Part shown: positions 47,585-56,827 of the stretch, one piece after another
Layout: every line of letters starts with the position of its first letter
Numbering within the stretch: position 1 is the stretch's first letter
Source: Anaerolineae bacterium UTCFX2
GTDB taxonomy: Bacteria; Chloroflexota; Anaerolineae; Anaerolineales; UBA4823
Direction of reading: 5' to 3'
Assembly: GCA_002050125.1 (NCBI GenBank)
Contig: MWTA01000084.1
Location: forward strand, 38,629-102,628
DNA length: 64,000 nucleotides
Notes under the pieces: generated by a model
Database searches by the model: none
The model's input: the letters and a program-made list of their open reading frames with translations, nothing else
Told to the model about the DNA's origin: nothing
Program-made: the position numbers and the translations under genes

Positions 47585-49050
47585 TCGCAGTGTTGTTTCA
47601 ATACCTCAACCGGTTCACCATTGACATCTCGAATCGTAACCTTGAGCGGCATTTGACCCGGGAGCGAGTGGGCTGCGCAGCCAAAACAAGGATCGTAGGC
47701 TCGAAACGCCATTTCCACCATGTTCAGCATAGGTTCAGTGATGACAGCGCCGTTTTTGATGAGGCTCTGGGCGGCTTTTTTGATCGACATGCTGATCGGG
47801 GCGTAGTTGTTGGTCGTCCCCACGATCAGATTGACTTCGGTCAGGATGCCGCGTTGATCGGTCTTGTAGTGATGTGTCAGCGTACCTCTCGGCGCTTCAA
47901 CAATCGCCACGCCCTCGGTGGGTATTTCGGTTGGAACGCGGCGGAAATCCGGCGATGTGATCTCTGGGTCGGTTGCTAGTTCCACGATCCGCTCGGCGGC
48001 GTAAAGCACCTCGATCAAGCGCGCCCAGTGGGTAGCCAGCCGTTGATGCACTGGCTTGCCTCCAAGCGTTTCATAGAACTTTTCGTACTGTTCCTGCGCC
48101 AGCGGGGTCGCCATACTGTCAGCAGCGTTTAGGCGCGAGAGAGGTGTGGCAAAATAGACGCCCGAATCTACCCCGTCGACGAAACCTTTCCAGCCCACTT
48201 TCTTGAGATAAGGGAATTTTAGATAGGTCCAGGGTTCGACGCGTTCCGCAATCCAATCGGTGTATTCAGATGGAGCGTACTTCCCCAGCCGCTTTCCTTC
48301 TGGGTCGACGACGCTCACCTTCCCATCGTAGAAATTTACGCGGTTCTGGTCGTCGACCAGCCCCATGGAGTAAGTACGATGGGTGTATATGTCGCCCAGG
48401 ATCAGATCGACATATTCCTTATTACCCAGAACAATATCGTTGAAGAGCTGCAAGCTGAACTGAGCGAACTCGATCCCCCAGCGCCCCATTTCTTCGATCT
48501 CATGGCGCTCCTCCTCGGTGATGCCTTTTGTGAGGCCTCCTGGAATAGAAGTGCAGGGATGGATCTTGCGCCCTCCAATGATCTCGACGATTCTATGCCC
48601 GTATTTTCTCGCCTGGATGACCTTTCCGCCGATTTCGAGCCCCACTTTATGGATGATGCCCAGGATGTTGCGCTGGGCAATCGGGGCGTCGGGTCCCATG
48701 ACAAAATCGGGTCCGGCTAACGCGTAGAAATGCGTTGTGTGATCGGTAAAGTAGAACCCCGAATATAAGAGCTCGCGTAATTTTTTCGCCGTGGGCGGTG
48801 GATCGACCTTGTAAACCGCGTCTGCGGCTTTGGCAGCCGCCATGTGATGGGCTTCTGGGCATACCCCGCAAATCCGATTGGTCAACAAAGGCATCTCTTC
48901 GACCGGACGACCGACGCAGAATCGCTCGAAACCGCGCAGCTCAGGGATTTGGAAGTAGGTGTTGGCGACATTTCCGTCCGCATCCAGGAAGATGTCGATC
49001 TTGCCATGTCCTTCCAGGCGGGTGATTGGGTCAATTGAAATCTTTTGCAT
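47581..49050 (-). CDS. mvhA: [NiFe]-hydrogenase large subunit, MvhA type (group 3)
   Basis: A 489-residue protein. RICGVCPEAHHMAAAKAAD near residue 50 is the L1 motif and DPCFGCAAHSLPG near 455 the L2 motif; the four cysteines hold the Ni-Fe site. Cleavage after the histidine of L2 would remove 28 residues. The sequence fits the F420-non-reducing (Mvh) hydrogenases that feed HdrABC. ATG 49050 has GGAGGT ten bases upstream; a start at 49089 would overlap mvhG. It ends 4 bp into the protease gene. Confidence 0.93.
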   Translation of the reverse strand: MQKISIDPITRLEGHGKIDIFLDADGNVANTYFQIPELRGFERFCVGRPVEEMPLLTNRICGVCPEAHHMAAAKAADAVYKVDPPPTAKKLRELLYSGFYFTDHTTHFYALAGPDFVMGPDAPIAQRNILGIIHKVGLEIGGKVIQARKYGHRIVEIIGGRKIHPCTSIPGGLTKGITEEERHEIEEMGRWGIEFAQFSLQLFNDIVLGNKEYVDLILGDIYTHRTYSMGLVDDQNRVNFYDGKVSVVDPEGKRLGKYAPSEYTDWIAERVEPWTYLKFPYLKKVGWKGFVDGVDSGVYFATPLSRLNAADSMATPLAQEQYEKFYETLGGKPVHQRLATHWARLIEVLYAAERIVELATDPEITSPDFRRVPTEIPTEGVAIVEAPRGTLTHHYKTDQRGILTEVNLIVGTTNNYAPISMSIKKAAQSLIKNGAVITEPMLNMVEMAFRAYDPCFGCAAHSLPGQMPLKVTIRDVNGEPVEVLKQHCE

Positions 49051-49076
49051 GAGAGTGACCTCCGGGTGCCTGAGTT

Positions 49077-50069
49077 CTATTGCTTCCAAGCTGGTTTTCC
49101 AGCCCGCAGCAGTGAGCCGGCGAGGTTAAATCGGTAGAATTGACCTGCTGGATCGGGTATTTGGTCGAGAATTTGCTCTATTTCCTCTGGATCGTTGCTA
49201 TCGATTACAGAGGCAAAGGCGCTTATCAGGCGGGCGCCGTAATCCACAACGCCGTTCGCGGGGCCGTAGCAGCCGATGCACTGTGCACCAGCCTTGGGGC
49301 AAAGCGCCCCACATCCATTTCGGGTCGCCGGCCCATTGCACGGAATGCCTTGTTCAAGCAGGCAAAGTTCTGGGTCGAGCTCCTCGACTTCGTGAATGCG
49401 GCGAAAAGCTTTGATGGTCTTGACATTGCGCTGGCGCGGGCAGTCATCGCATACGGTGGATTGTCCGGCGCCAATGACCGCGCCCTTGAGCGGCAGGCTT
49501 GCCTGACCATTCAGGACTTGAATTACCAGGTCAATTACCGCGGCAATCTGGTGGGATTCTGGCGGGCAGCCTGGCAGGTAGTAATCCACATCAACGACTT
49601 GATCGAGCGTACGCAGCACCGGGTAGAACTTCGGGATATGGATATCCCCCTCCGGCATGGTTGTATGAAACTGAGGCCGGTAGTTTTGAGCGTTCTCGCT
49701 GGTGACGCTGTCATATACCGCCTTGAAAATCTGCTCGGTGCTCGATAGGTTAGCCAGCCCGGGAATGCAGCCTTCACAGGCGCAGGATCCGAACGCGACC
49801 AGGATCTGGGATTTTCGGCGCAGCAGATGAGCAATTTCCTCGTTTTCTTGATTGCGTATTCCACCGTTGAAGAGGGTTAATAAGATTGAACCATCGGGCA
49901 TCGCCTCGACATCTTTGTATTTTGCGTCCATGGCAACCGGCCAGAACACAACTTCGAAGTTGGCGTCTACATCCAGGATCTTTTCGCCGGTGTTCAATAC
50001 CGCGATCTCACAACCACCGCAAGAGGCGGCCCAGTACATTGCGAATTTTGGTTTGCCGTTGGTGCTCAT
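49077..50069 (-). CDS. mvhG: [NiFe]-hydrogenase small subunit, MvhG type
   Basis: A 330-residue iron-sulfur protein. WAASCGGCEIAVLN near residue 13 is the proximal cluster motif CGGCE, with FGSCACEGCIPG near 93 and YYLPGCPPESHQI near 165. The C-terminal part has further cysteines (CDDCPRQR, CGALCPKAGAQCIGCYGP) for medial and distal clusters. It has no Tat signal, so it is cytoplasmic, as in MvhG. It takes electrons from the Ni-Fe site to MvhD. It overlaps mvhD by 4 bp (ATGA) and has GGAGGTG upstream. Confidence 0.93.
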   Translation of the reverse strand: MSTNGKPKFAMYWAASCGGCEIAVLNTGEKILDVDANFEVVFWPVAMDAKYKDVEAMPDGSILLTLFNGGIRNQENEEIAHLLRRKSQILVAFGSCACEGCIPGLANLSSTEQIFKAVYDSVTSENAQNYRPQFHTTMPEGDIHIPKFYPVLRTLDQVVDVDYYLPGCPPESHQIAAVIDLVIQVLNGQASLPLKGAVIGAGQSTVCDDCPRQRNVKTIKAFRRIHEVEELDPELCLLEQGIPCNGPATRNGCGALCPKAGAQCIGCYGPANGVVDYGARLISAFASVIDSNDPEEIEQILDQIPDPAGQFYRFNLAGSLLRAGKPAWKQ

Positions 50070-50539
50070 GCTGTCACCTCCTGCGCTTGTTCTTCGACGA
50101 CGGCGTGAAAGCCATTTTCATTCCACCATCTTGGCCAGTCAAGCGGTCCCAACGCCCGCACCTCTTCAACCATTGTAGAGATCTCGTGCGCCAGCTTGAC
50201 GCCTTCCGCCGCGCTTGCCCAAACCAGTTTTAGGCGCTCTGGCTCGACCCCCATTTGCTCCAGCGTGCGGCGCAGGAGCAAGTAGCGCCGCAGCGCTTTG
50301 TAGTTTTGCTCCAGGTAATGGCACTCGCCGGGATGGCAGCCGGTGATCAAAACGCCATCAGCGCCTTCCGCGAAGGCTTTGATAACAAATGCCGGATCCA
50401 GGCGTCCGGAGCACATCAGGCGGACCAGGCGAATGTTGGGAGGATATTTCACCCGCGCGGTGCCAGCCAGGTCGGCTGCCCGGTAACTGCACCAATTGCA
50501 GGTGAATCCAACCAGGATAGGTTCGAATTGTTCACTCAT
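50066..50539 (-). CDS. mvhD: MvhD-type [2Fe-2S] linker subunit between hydrogenase and HdrA
   Basis: A 157-residue protein. FTCNWCSYRAADLAG near residue 10, VRLMCSGRLDP near 42 and GADGVLITGCHPGECHYLEQN near 60 place five cysteines in the pattern of MvhD, which holds a [2Fe-2S] cluster and hands electrons to HdrA. ATG 50539 (MSEQFEPILVGF) has GGAGG eight bases upstream; a GTG at 50545 is too near that site. hdrA ends 12 bp upstream. Confidence 0.93.
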   Translation of the reverse strand: MSEQFEPILVGFTCNWCSYRAADLAGTARVKYPPNIRLVRLMCSGRLDPAFVIKAFAEGADGVLITGCHPGECHYLEQNYKALRRYLLLRRTLEQMGVEPERLKLVWASAAEGVKLAHEISTMVEEVRALGPLDWPRWWNENGFHAVVEEQAQEVTA

Positions 50540-50551
50540 CGTCACATCCTC

Positions 50552-52585
50552 CTATGCCAGTTCCGTCATTTTTTCGTGCTGGAAATTGACCCGCATCAAG
50601 CCTTCGATCTGAGCAAAGATCTGTTCATTGCTGAAACCAGTGCCAGTGATCGCGCCGGCTGGGCAAGCGGCGATACAAGTGCCGCAGCCCTGACAAAGCG
50701 CGGCATTGATTTCACTGACCATCCGGTCTTCATGGAAGAGGATCGCATTGAACGGGCACAGGTTATTGCAGATGCGGCAGCCGGAGCAAATGGATTGATC
50801 GACAGTTGCACGCACTGGTTCAAGCGCGATTTCGCCTTGCTGGATGCGCCCCAACACGCGGGCGGAGGCAGCTGCTCCTTGAGCCACCGATGATGGGATA
50901 TCCTTTGGTCCCTGCACGCACCCAGCAATGAAAATACCTTCCGTCATTGTGGCTACCGGGTCTAACTTGGGGTGTTTCTCGATGAACCATCCATTCGCGC
51001 TGCAGGAGATGCCAAACAGGTGAGCAACATCATGCGCATCGTGGCGGGGAATCATAGCCGCAGAGAGCACAACCATATCGACTGGAATCCGGCGCTGCAC
51101 GCCTGCCAGGGTATCCTCGACCTGAATAATCAACTTTCCTTCTTCAATGGAGAGGCGCGCCGCATCAGTGACTTCGGCGACTTTCCCGCGAACGAAGAGC
51201 GTTCCTTCCTCGAGAACGCGCTGGTAAAACTCGTCATATTCTTTGTACGCGGTACGCATGTCGATGTAGAAATTGTAGACCGTCGCGCCAGTTCTTTCAT
51301 GCACAAGGTGCGCAAACTTTAACGACTGCATACAGCAGATCACAGAACAGTAATTATTGTAGTTGCGGTCGCGGCTTCCCACACAGTGAATGATCCCGAC
51401 GGAGGTGGGTTTTGTCACCCCATCGCGCAGGACTATCTCGCCATTGGTGGGTCCGGCAGCATTTGACAGGCGCTCGAATTCCATGCTTGTGAACACGTTG
51501 GCAAGGCGTCCGTAACCATATTGACTGATCTGCCGTGGGTCGAACAGGTCGTATCCGGTTGCCAGAATGATGTTTCCGACTTCCACGGTCACATATTCAT
51601 CTTCCTGATCAAAGTCAATTGCATTGGTGGGGCAGAATTTCTGACAGGCTTTGCAAGTACCCCTTTCAAAAAAGACGCAATTCGCCTTATCGATCACCGG
51701 GAACTTTGGAACTGCCTGCGGAAACGGGATGTACGCTCCCTTGCGATAGCCGAGGCCGGCTTCATAAATATCGTCGATTACTTTAGCCGGGCATTTTTCC
51801 TGACAGATCCCGCAGCCGGTACAGAGTTCTTCGTTGACGTAGCGAGCTTTTTTCCGAATGGTGACCGTGAAGTTGCCCACATAGCCATCTACATTGGTGA
51901 CTTCGCTGTAGGAAAATATTTTAATATTTGGATGCGTGCCAGCCGTCACCATTTTGGGGGTAAGAATGCAGGCTGCGCAATCCAATGTTGGAAAGGTCTT
52001 GTCGAACTGAGCCATATGCCCGCCGATCGAAGGTTCCCGCTCGACAAGATAGACCGGGAAGCCCGCATCGGCAATCTCGATCGCGGCTTGGATGCCTGCG
52101 ATGCCGCCGCCCACAACCATAGTAGCGGGATGAATTGGGACGTGGAGGGCTTCCAAGGGTTCGTGATGAATGACGCGCTCCACACCGCCAGCAACGACCG
52201 CTTTGGCTTTCGCCGTTGCAGCAACTTTGTCGGTGTGAACCCAGGAGACCTGCTCTCGGATCGAAACAAGCTCGCAGAGGTAGCGGTTGAGCCCCGCGTT
52301 TTCACAGGCTTTGCGGAACGTGGCTTCGTGCAAATGAGGCGAGCATGCCGCCACAACCACGCGAGTCAGACCTTGCTCCTTGATATCTTTTTCTATCAGT
52401 TCTTGACCGAGACTGGAGCACATGAATTTGTAGTCACGGGTGATCACCACGCCGCGATCTCCCAGCTCTTTCTCTGCCCAGGCAGCCACATCTTCAACAT
52501 CCACTATCCCAGCAATGTTGGTGCCGCAGTGGCACACATAAACGCCGATGCGCTCTTTTCCCTCAATTTCGGTTTGCTTTTTCAT
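50552..52585 (-). CDS. hdrA: Heterodisulfide reductase subunit A (flavin-bifurcating)
   Basis: A 677-residue flavoprotein. An N-terminal domain (about 1-140, with VCHCGTNIAGIVDV and VAACSPHLHE) leads to the FAD site VVGGGIAGIQAAIEIADAG near residue 158. Iron-sulfur motifs follow: CTGCGICQEKCPAK near 250, CKACQKFCP near 311 and a C-terminal pair CSGCRICNNLCP and CQGCGTCIAACP near 595 and 630. HdrA is the FAD protein that splits electron pairs between ferredoxin and the disulfide partner. Its ATG overlaps the end of hdrB by 4 bp. A 427-codon open frame lies on the opposite strand but is not a gene. Confidence 0.93.
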   Translation of the reverse strand: MKKQTEIEGKERIGVYVCHCGTNIAGIVDVEDVAAWAEKELGDRGVVITRDYKFMCSSLGQELIEKDIKEQGLTRVVVAACSPHLHEATFRKACENAGLNRYLCELVSIREQVSWVHTDKVAATAKAKAVVAGGVERVIHHEPLEALHVPIHPATMVVGGGIAGIQAAIEIADAGFPVYLVEREPSIGGHMAQFDKTFPTLDCAACILTPKMVTAGTHPNIKIFSYSEVTNVDGYVGNFTVTIRKKARYVNEELCTGCGICQEKCPAKVIDDIYEAGLGYRKGAYIPFPQAVPKFPVIDKANCVFFERGTCKACQKFCPTNAIDFDQEDEYVTVEVGNIILATGYDLFDPRQISQYGYGRLANVFTSMEFERLSNAAGPTNGEIVLRDGVTKPTSVGIIHCVGSRDRNYNNYCSVICCMQSLKFAHLVHERTGATVYNFYIDMRTAYKEYDEFYQRVLEEGTLFVRGKVAEVTDAARLSIEEGKLIIQVEDTLAGVQRRIPVDMVVLSAAMIPRHDAHDVAHLFGISCSANGWFIEKHPKLDPVATMTEGIFIAGCVQGPKDIPSSVAQGAAASARVLGRIQQGEIALEPVRATVDQSICSGCRICNNLCPFNAILFHEDRMVSEINAALCQGCGTCIAACPAGAITGTGFSNEQIFAQIEGLMRVNFQHEKMTELA

Positions 52586-53568
52586 AGCGTCTTCTCCTCA
52601 TTGACGGGCATCTTTGGCATGGGTAAACCAGTGGGTTTCTTGCGCCGGGGCTTAACTTCTGGTTCTTCTTGTGGAACTTCGACACCGATGCGGCTCAACG
52701 CTTCACGTGCACTGACCAGTTCTCTTCCTAATCCAAGCTTTTTCGCCTCGATTCCAAAAGCCAGACCAATGAGTTGGGTGAAGAATAGAATCGGCATCTT
52801 GTAGTTTGTGTGGAAATATTGGTTTGTCTCGTTTTGGTAGGCATCCAGATTCAACTGGCACATTGGGCAAACAGTGACCATCACATCTGCTTTGTGATGG
52901 TCTGCAGAGGAAATCAATCTGCGGATCAGTTCGAACGCAGTTGTTGGACTGATCTGGGTCATATGTCCGCCGCAGCAATGCGTTTTAAGCGGGAAATCGA
53001 TCACCTCAGCGCCAAGCGCTTTGAGCAGCCGGTCGAGTTCGTTTGGATATTCATAATCCGACCAGCGTTTCTTATAGTCTGGTCGGGGAACCATGCAGCC
53101 GAGATAAGGCGCAACTCGCAAACCTTTCAGAGGGTGAGTGACCCGTTCCTTGACGGCATCCAAACCAACCTCATTGATGATGATGTCTAACAAATGGCGA
53201 ATCTCGAGGGTGCCTGGCGTATAATCCAACCCGCCTTCAGCCAGAGCGACATTGACCAGTTCGCCCAGGCTTGGTCTTTCAGCCATGTAATAGTCGGCTT
53301 TAGCGAGATTCAGATAACAGGCGCTGCAAGAAGCTACTACGGTTCGATCCCCGTTGGTCTGGCGTGCGGCTAATGCCAGGTTACGGCTGATCAGCGCATA
53401 AGCCGGCACAGTGCTGATGCCAAGGTATTCGGTTGCCCCGCAGCAGTTCCAATCGTGCACTTCTTCAAAATCTAACCCTAGCGGCGCCAGAACCGCTTGC
53501 ATGGATTCGTTGTACGCCTTGGCGCTGGTGTCCATGGCACAGCCAGGATAGAAGATATATTTCTTCAT
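52582..53568 (-). CDS. hdrB: Heterodisulfide reductase subunit B (CCG-domain)
   Basis: A 328-residue protein with two CCG domains. The first has FYPGCAMD, DWNCCGATEY and SCSACYLNL; the second has YLGCMVPRPDY, KTHCCGGHMT and CPMCQLNLD. In methanogens these cysteines hold two noncubane [4Fe-4S] clusters that cleave CoM-S-S-CoB. A bacterium is not expected to have those cofactors, so the true substrate is open. A Lys/Pro-rich tail of about 35 residues extends the C-terminus. Start ATG 53568 shares a base with the hdrC stop (TGATG) and has GGAGGTGG before it. Confidence 0.92.
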   Translation of the reverse strand: MKKYIFYPGCAMDTSAKAYNESMQAVLAPLGLDFEEVHDWNCCGATEYLGISTVPAYALISRNLALAARQTNGDRTVVASCSACYLNLAKADYYMAERPSLGELVNVALAEGGLDYTPGTLEIRHLLDIIINEVGLDAVKERVTHPLKGLRVAPYLGCMVPRPDYKKRWSDYEYPNELDRLLKALGAEVIDFPLKTHCCGGHMTQISPTTAFELIRRLISSADHHKADVMVTVCPMCQLNLDAYQNETNQYFHTNYKMPILFFTQLIGLAFGIEAKKLGLGRELVSAREALSRIGVEVPQEEPEVKPRRKKPTGLPMPKMPVNEEKTL

Positions 53569-54149
53569 CAGACCACCTCCAGCTCTTTGGCGCGTGTAAG
53601 GATGGCTTTGAGTTGATCCATTCCTTCAATGCGGGTTGGTGTAATATCCATGCGTTTCTTGCTCAGCATGCCAAGCCCCATGGGCGCCATGCTGGGCATT
53701 CGGAGTGGGAAATGCTTCAGATAATGACGGGTTGCCAAACCGAACTCATAGCTTCTGCCATAAGTTTCGACCATGTCGACAAAAGTTTGCGAGAAATCGG
53801 GGGCAGTCGCTTCCTTGTAAAGTTTTTCCTGAATCGCCATGCTCTTTAGGGTGTACATCACATCTGCGATATGCACGTCTTGAGGACAGCGCACCACACA
53901 GTGGTAACAGGAAACGCAATACCAGGGAGTGTTGCTGCTGAGAGCGGCTTCGCGTAAGCCCGCCCGGATTAAAGCAAAGAGCATCCGCGGGGTATGGTCC
54001 ATGTCGACCGAAGACGGGCAGGAGCCTCCGCACGTGCCGCACTGGATGCACATTTCGAGGCGCGATACACCTGCGGTCCGCGCGCTGACTTCTTCTAGAA
54101 ATCTCAGATTGGGGTTCGGATCCGAGGAACGGAAGACCTGAGCTGCCAA
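53568..54149 (-). CDS. hdrC: Heterodisulfide reductase subunit C (2 x [4Fe-4S])
   Basis: A 193-residue protein with two clusters, CIQCGTCGGSCP near residue 34 and CVSCYHCVVRCP near 78. It moves electrons from HdrA to HdrB. The remainder is helical with YGRSYEFGLATRHYLKHFP, typical for HdrC. The start is a TTG at 54149, supported by GGAGG six bases upstream. It is the first gene of the hdrCBA-mvhDGA-protease operon; its promoter must lie in 54150-54420. Confidence 0.92.
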   Translation of the reverse strand: MAAQVFRSSDPNPNLRFLEEVSARTAGVSRLEMCIQCGTCGGSCPSSVDMDHTPRMLFALIRAGLREAALSSNTPWYCVSCYHCVVRCPQDVHIADVMYTLKSMAIQEKLYKEATAPDFSQTFVDMVETYGRSYEFGLATRHYLKHFPLRMPSMAPMGLGMLSKKRMDITPTRIEGMDQLKAILTRAKELEVV

Positions 54150-54568
54150 CTGTAACCTCCTGCAAGGATCACTAAATGTAGCGGCGAAAACGATATGCCT
54201 TGTCTTGTGTTGAAAATCCTGACCAAGGGATGGGTGAGGGTATGGGTTGTTTCATCTTGCGATGCTGCACCTCCTGAAACGAATCCTATTGCTTCAGTTG
54301 CTGTTTTCAAAACTGACTCAAGTATTAAATAATTGCCTAGACCTTTCCAGTAACAAATAGCACTATGGAACCATGACAAACGTTACTTGTGAACTTGCGG
54401 ATAATATAGTGATTTTCTTCACAAGCTGTAAGTCGAACCTGCTGTTTGTGCGTTCAAGTGGGGAGATTATTATCCGGATTTGTGGTCGTCATTCCTGTTT
54501 CCTCCCTGGAATTTTCCAACTTTTTAGTATTGCGGTAAAATGACATGACCACAAGATTCGGAGTGCGA
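54150..54568. other. Long intergenic region between hdrC and transketolase
   Basis: About 419 bp without a convincing gene. It holds a strong ribosome site for hdrC, an 11-bp palindrome GTTTTCAAAAC (54303-54313), an 8-bp inverted repeat at 54386-54425, and TAAAAT (54536-54541) as a likely -10 box for tkt. A 27-codon frame on the minus strand (54255-54172, starting MKQPIPSPIPW) follows a GGAGG at 14 nt and could be a leader peptide; support is weak. Confidence 0.4.
54386..54425. promoter_or_regulatory. Inverted repeat CTTGTGAA / TTCACAAG with 32-bp centre spacing
   Basis: CTTGTGAA (54386-54393) and TTCACAAG (54418-54425) are perfect 8-bp inverted copies. Their centres are 32 bp apart, about three helical turns. 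A GATAATATAG stretch lies between them. The arm resembles the Rex half-site TTGTGAA, but Rex sites have arms much closer together. A 14-mer around the left arm, ACTTGTGAACTTGC (54385-54398), also occurs upstream of recA (32495-32508). Confidence 0.5.
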
Positions 54569-56578
54569 ATGAATAAAACAGATGCTTTTGCCGAGAAAGC
54601 CATTAACACAATTCGTTTTCTATCCGCTGATGCAGTGGAAAACGCCAACTCCGGTCATCCAGGATTGCCTATGGGGGATGCTTCAATGGCATTCACCGTT
54701 TGGACCCGCCATCTGCGGCACAATCCACAAAATCCAAAATGGCCCAATCGCGATCGTTTCGTTTTATCGGGCGGGCATGGATCGATGCTGCTTTACAGCC
54801 TGCTCTATTTGACGGGTTACGGGTTGGAACTGGATGAACTGAAACAATTCAGGCAGTGGGGCAGCCGTACTCCCGGTCATCCTGAATACGGTCATACGCC
54901 CGGGGTTGAGGTGACCACCGGACCCTTGGGGCAAGGATTCGGGAACGGGGTTGGAATGGCGATTGCGGGAAAGCACCTGGCTGCGGAATTTAATCAACCG
55001 GGCTATCCAATTTTCGATTATTTTGTCTATGGGATTGTCACAGACGGCGACCTGATGGAGGGAGTCGCATCTGAAGCGGCTTCGCTGGCGGGTCATCTTG
55101 GGCTTGGCAATTTGATCTATCTTTACGACGATAATCGGGTCTCTATAGATGGCGGAACCGATCTGGCTTTTACGGAAGACCGCCTGGCGCGGTTTCGAGC
55201 ATACGAATGGCATGTACAACAGGTTGCAGACGGCAATGATGTCGATGCAATCGACGAGGCGATCACACAAGCGAAAAACGATCCCAGACCTTCGCTTATC
55301 GCAGTAAGAACCGTGATTGGTTATGGGCTGCCGCACAAAGAGGGAACCTCGGCGGCGCATGGTGAACCGCCAGGCGAATCGGAATTGAATGGCGCAAAGC
55401 GAAACCTGGGGTGGCCGCTCGAGCCGTGGTTCCTGGTCCCGGCGGATGTGCTCGAGTTTTTCCGCCAGGCAATTGGGAAAGGCGAGGAAGCGAATAAAGC
55501 CTGGAACGACCTGTTCAATCGTTACGGCAGGGAGTTTGGGGAGGCAAAAAGCGAACTAGAAAGAAGATTGGAAGACAAGCTGCCGCGGGGCTGGGCGCTA
55601 AATTTACCAGAATTTGCCGCGGACCCCAAAGGCATGGCGACGCGCGCATCGTCCGGCGAAGTTCTCAACGCGCTGGCGCTCAAACTGCCGGAATTATTGG
55701 GCGGTTCGGCGGACCTAGCGCCTTCCACAAAAACCTGGATTAATGACCAGCCAGCCTTCCAGAAAGACAGCCCGGAAGGTAGGAACTTCCACTTCGGGGT
55801 GCGCGAACACGGTATGGGCGCCATTGTGAATGGAATGGCGGTATCCGGCGGCCTCATCCCTTACGGTGGAACTTTCCTGGTGTTTTCCGATTATATGCGC
55901 GGCGCACTGAGGCTGGCGGCGTTAGCCCATTATCCAAGCATTTGGGTGTTCACCCACGACAGCATCGGGTTGGGCGAAGATGGTCCTACTCACCAGCCAG
56001 TTGAGCATCTGGCAGCGTTGCGGTGCATGCCGAACATGCTGGTGATCCGCCCTGGAGACGCAAACGAGGTGCGTGAAGCCTGGAAGATTGCGGTAGAGCG
56101 GCGTGATGGACCAACCGCATTGATATTCACCCGGCAGGCGGTGCCAACCCTTGATCGCTCCGTGTATTCTGCCGCTGAGAACCTTAAGCAGGGGGCTTAT
56201 GTGCTGGCTGACCTGGGCGGGGCGGATCCTCAGATTCTTCTGATGGCGAGCGGTTCGGAACTTGGGTTGATCGTCGAAGCCGGCGAAAGACTGAGCAAAG
56301 AGGGCATCTCGGTCAGACTGGTTTCCTTCCCCAGTTGGGAACTATTCAAACAACAACCGCTTAGCTATCAGGAGGCGGTTCTGCCGAAGCGGCTCAAGAA
56401 ACGCATCTCGGTGGAGGCGGGCGTCGCTCAAGGGTGGGAACGCTGGGTTGGCGATGAAGGTATCTCAATTTCGATGGATCAATTTGGGCGTTCAGCGCCT
56501 TATATAAAGCTGTTTCAGGAATTTGGCTTTACCGCGGATCACATCATTGCAATGGCGAAATCGATGCTCGGAAAATGA
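54569..56578 (+). CDS. tkt: Transketolase
   Basis: A 669-residue TPP enzyme. [16 protein letters not shown] near residue 25, [14 protein letters not shown] near 115, [26 protein letters not shown] near 150 (TPP-binding GDG motif) and [10 protein letters not shown] are in the N domain. [35 protein letters not shown] and RPGDANE are in the middle and C domains. It moves two-carbon units in the pentose phosphate pathway. ATG 54569 has CGGAG seven bases upstream; ATG 54545 lies before the expected transcription start. Confidence 0.95.
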   Translation: MNKTDAFAEKAINTIRFLSADAVENANSGHPGLPMGDASMAFTVWTRHLRHNPQNPKWPNRDRFVLSGGHGSMLLYSLLYLTGYGLELDELKQFRQWGSRTPGHPEYGHTPGVEVTTGPLGQGFGNGVGMAIAGKHLAAEFNQPGYPIFDYFVYGIVTDGDLMEGVASEAASLAGHLGLGNLIYLYDDNRVSIDGGTDLAFTEDRLARFRAYEWHVQQVADGNDVDAIDEAITQAKNDPRPSLIAVRTVIGYGLPHKEGTSAAHGEPPGESELNGAKRNLGWPLEPWFLVPADVLEFFRQAIGKGEEANKAWNDLFNRYGREFGEAKSELERRLEDKLPRGWALNLPEFAADPKGMATRASSGEVLNALALKLPELLGGSADLAPSTKTWINDQPAFQKDSPEGRNFHFGVREHGMGAIVNGMAVSGGLIPYGGTFLVFSDYMRGALRLAALAHYPSIWVFTHDSIGLGEDGPTHQPVEHLAALRCMPNMLVIRPGDANEVREAWKIAVERRDGPTALIFTRQAVPTLDRSVYSAAENLKQGAYVLADLGGADPQILLMASGSELGLIVEAGERLSKEGISVRLVSFPSWELFKQQPLSYQEAVLPKRLKKRISVEAGVAQGWERWVGDEGISISMDQFGRSAPYIKLFQEFGFTADHIIAMAKSMLGK

Positions 56579-56827
56579 CCTTCCAGGTGAATCGAAACTG
56601 AAATCCTGGCTAATTAATGTCAAAATAATTCGCATAGTCAATAAAGGCATTTCTTTTTCGCATGCGTTCTGTGGATATTTAATCAAAGATAGCGGAATCC
56701 TCGTAATCCCTTAACGAAGTATGTAGAGAATCTTAACTTGGATTCGTGTATACTAGCATTATATGTCAGTCGAAATAGAGCTTGATTGTTGGTTGCTCGT
56801 TTTCGCGTTTCGGGTAGGCGCCTGATT

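Noticed and set aside
51521..52804. 427-codon open frame on the plus strand
   Set aside because: It lies opposite hdrA and the end of hdrB, whose motifs are complete. The translated protein has no family pattern and no ribosome site; it is an antisense shadow in GC-rich coding DNA.
54386..54425. Standard Rex operator
   Set aside because: The arms match TTGTGAA/TTCACAA, but they are separated by 24 bases where Rex needs a short spacer; only a candidate regulatory repeat is reported.
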